Assembly: GCA_023424965.1 (NCBI GenBank)
Contig: JAFADI010000120.1
Location: 1-6,964, forward strand
Length of the DNA: 6,964 nucleotides
Source: Bacillota bacterium
GTDB taxonomy: Bacteria > Bacillota > Clostridia > Acetivibrionales > JAFADI01
Reading direction: 5' to 3'
Shown: positions 6,300-6,964 of the stretch, in pieces
Layout of the letters: the number at the start of each line of letters is the position of its first letter
Position numbering within the stretch: position 1 is the stretch's first letter
Translations under genes and position numbers: made by a program
The notes under the pieces: generated by a model
What the model was told of the DNA's origin: nothing
Database searches by the model: none
The model's input: only the letters and a program-made list of their open reading frames with translations

Positions 6300-6497
6300 A
6301 TGATTGGTACAGTAAAGTGGTTTAATGCAGAAAAAGGTTTCGGATTTATCGAAAGGGAGGGTGGCGACGATGTGTTTGTACATTTTTCCGCAATAAAGGC
6401 GGAAGGATACAAGTCGCTTGATGAGGGTCAAAGAGTTGAATTTGATCTGGAAAAAGGGCAGCGCGGACTGCAGGCAACAAATGTGAGATTGTCATAA
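6300..6497 (+). CDS. csp: Cold-shock domain protein (CspA family)
   Basis: A 65-residue single OB-fold protein that binds single-stranded RNA or DNA and acts as an RNA chaperone. It starts MIGTVKWFNAEKGFGFIE, with RNP1 as KGFGFI (12-17) and RNP2 as VFVHF (25-29). It ends GLQATNVRLS, all standard for the family, whose usual length is 65-70. AAGGAGG (6282-6288) stands eleven bases before the ATG at 6300. The in-frame ATG at 6264 would add a non-homologous dodecapeptide read through the ribosome binding site, so it was rejected. It follows infC by 125 bases without a clear terminator between them, and precedes the zinc-ribbon gene. Family assignment is certain; cold induction is expected from the family but not shown. 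Confidence 0.95.
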   Translation: MIGTVKWFNAEKGFGFIEREGGDDVFVHFSAIKAEGYKSLDEGQRVEFDLEKGQRGLQATNVRLS

Positions 6498-6503
6498 TAG
6501 CTG

Positions 6504-6532
6504 TTGCCCAGGCAGGGCTCCTGTGCTATACT
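6504..6532 (+). promoter_or_regulatory. Extended -10 promoter for the zinc-ribbon gene
   Basis: TTGCCC (6504-6509) and TATACT (6527-6532) are spaced 17 bp apart. The -10 is preceded by TG at 6524-6525, giving the extended TGnTATACT form. Transcription would start near 6539, producing a leader of about 115 bases before the zinc-ribbon ATG. The promoter begins seven bases after the csp stop codon. Confidence 0.65.
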
Positions 6533-6584
6533 TAACAAGTTGGTTTCTATATATTAAAAATGGATTAATTTTTTGATTACAGCT

Positions 6585-6643
6585 CTCTTTAATTTATTGG
6601 GGTGAGAAGTTAAGAATTATATGATCCAAATAAATTAAGGAGG
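6585..6643 (+). promoter_or_regulatory. Hairpin that buries the zinc-ribbon gene ribosome binding site
   Basis: CTCTTTAATTTATT (6585-6598) pairs without a break with AATAAATTAAGGAG (6629-6642): 13 Watson-Crick pairs and one G-U. After a bulged A6628 the helix can extend with G6599-C6627 and G6600-C6626. The downstream arm contains nearly all of the ribosome binding site AAGGAGG (6637-6643). The helix is A/U-rich, so its stability should depend strongly on temperature. A second copy of the anti-site core TTAATTT lies upstream at 6565-6571 and could compete. Confidence 0.6.
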
Positions 6644-6652
6644 TATATAGAT

Positions 6653-6847
6653 ATGGCAGACAAAATACTGGCTTGCAAGGATTGCGGCACAGAATTCGTT
6701 TTCAATGAAAGCGAACAGGCTTTCTACAAAGAGAAGGGATTCGACAATGAACCACAGAGATGTCCCGACTGCAGAAGAGCAAAAAAGCAGCAGAGGAATA
6801 ACAGAAGCGGCTTCGGTGGAAACAGAAGCTTCGGCAACAGATGGTAA
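6653..6847 (+). CDS. Small zinc-ribbon protein with R/G/N/F-rich tail
   Basis: A 64-residue protein with two zinc knuckles, CKDC (8-11) and CPDC (37-40), about 25 residues apart, and the block FNESEQAFYKEKGFDNEPQR between them. This matches the small family usually labelled probable zinc-ribbon domain protein, sometimes mislabelled as a cytochrome. No CxxCH haem motif is present. The tail (about 44-64) is basic and low-complexity with NRSGFGGNRSFGNRW, resembling RNA-binding RG/FG tails. The function is not established; nucleic-acid or ribosome binding is inferred from the tail and from the cold-shock neighbour. AAGGAGG (6637-6643) precedes the ATG by nine bases. The gene has its own promoter and a strong terminator right after the stop codon. 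Confidence 0.88.
   Translation: MADKILACKDCGTEFVFNESEQAFYKEKGFDNEPQRCPDCRRAKKQQRNNRSGFGGNRSFGNRW
6800..6841 (+). repeat. Short in-gene direct repeats encoding the NRS/F/G tail
   Basis: AACAGA recurs at 6800, 6821 and 6836. The first two copies extend to AACAGAAGC and are each followed closely by CTTCGG. In the protein these give NRSGFGG, NRSFG and NRW. The pattern suggests the tail grew by local duplication. Confidence 0.6.
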
Positions 6848-6849
6848 TT

Positions 6850-6877
6850 AAAAGGAGAGCGCTGGCTCTCCTTTTTT
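6850..6877. terminator. Strong, probably bidirectional Rho-independent terminator
   Basis: GGAGAGC (6854-6860) pairs perfectly with GCTCTCC (6865-6871) around the loop GCTG. AAAA at 6850-6853 extends the stem against TTTT at 6872-6875, and T6876-T6877 complete the run. It starts two bases after the zinc-ribbon stop. On the minus strand the same stem is followed by TTTTAATT, so it can also end the converging AraC-type gene. Confidence 0.93.
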
Positions 6878-6889
6878 ATTTGTGCAGAT

Positions 6890-6964
6890 TCAGGTTATAT
6901 CGGTGTGACTCAATTTGGATTTCCTGTAGTTATTGGGTGTAAGCCCGTAGTATTGGGTAAAGCA
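6890..6964 (-). CDS. AraC-family transcriptional regulator, C-terminal end (5' part outside window)
   Basis: Read on the minus strand from the right edge, the last 24 codons give CFTQYYGLTPNNYRKS followed by KLSHTDIT and the stop TGA (6892-6890). The pattern F-x-x-Y-Y-G-x-T-P-x-x-Y-R-K is the end of the second helix-turn-helix of AraC/XylS regulators, where the glycine-x-threonine/serine-proline-x-x-tyrosine-arginine segment is nearly invariant. Nothing can be said about the sensor domain or target. The gene converges on the zinc-ribbon gene, with the shared terminator at 6850-6877 between them. Confidence 0.8.
   Translation of the reverse strand, partial: CFTQYYGLTPNNYRKSKLSHTDIT

Noticed and set aside
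6497..6529. Nested inverted repeats after csp (ATAGC/GCTAT with inner GCCC/GGGC) as a terminator
   Set aside because: No T-run follows, the helix is interrupted by large internal loops, and the region is better explained as the zinc-ribbon promoter.
6653..6847. Labelling the zinc-ribbon protein as a c-type cytochrome
   Set aside because: Neither CxxC pair is followed by histidine and there is no signal peptide, so a haem-binding role is not supported.

Overview
The window looks like a chromosomal segment of a Gram-positive, low-to-mid G+C bacterium, most likely a member of the Clostridia. The grounds are strong AAGGAGG-type ribosome binding sites, Firmicute-like protein sequences (nicotinate phosphoribosyltransferase, MerR/GyrI-like regulator, IF-3, cold-shock protein, small CxxC zinc-ribbon protein) and an AUU-initiated infC. 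No transposase, tRNA, rRNA, CRISPR array or phage gene is visible. Genus cannot be told from the sequence alone.

Region 1 (1-4477, + strand) is a tight four-gene run with gaps of 14-24 bases: the 3' end of pncB (NAD salvage), a 689-residue protein with an unrecognised helical N-terminal half and a C-terminal class I SAM-dependent methyltransferase domain, a soluble SPFH/band-7 protein with a long coiled coil, and a divergent NAD-kinase-fold protein whose GGDGT signature reads GQDGL. A nicotinate-salvage enzyme and a NAD-kinase relative bracket a methyltransferase and a scaffold-type protein, so this is the best candidate for an undescribed system. A link to nicotinamide nucleotide metabolism is inference.

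Region 2 (4478-5395, + strand) is a MerR-family regulator with a GyrI-like ligand-binding domain. Its own promoter has the long 19-bp spacer and the embedded imperfect dyad typical of MerR control, so it is probably autoregulated.

Region 3 (5396-6877, + strand) is visibly more A/T-rich and looks like a cold-shock or translation-adaptation module. It holds a promoter, a structured leader of about 180 bases, infC starting at ATT, a 65-residue cold-shock protein, and a 64-residue zinc-ribbon protein with an R/G/N/F-rich tail. The infC gene is not followed by rpmI-rplT, so it is probably a second, stand-alone IF-3 copy. All three genes have leaders with visible potential secondary structure. The zinc-ribbon leader can form a 14-pair helix that buries its ribosome binding site. 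A strong, probably bidirectional terminator (6850-6877) closes the region.

Region 4 (6890-6964, - strand) is the last 24 codons of an AraC-family regulator that converges on region 3.
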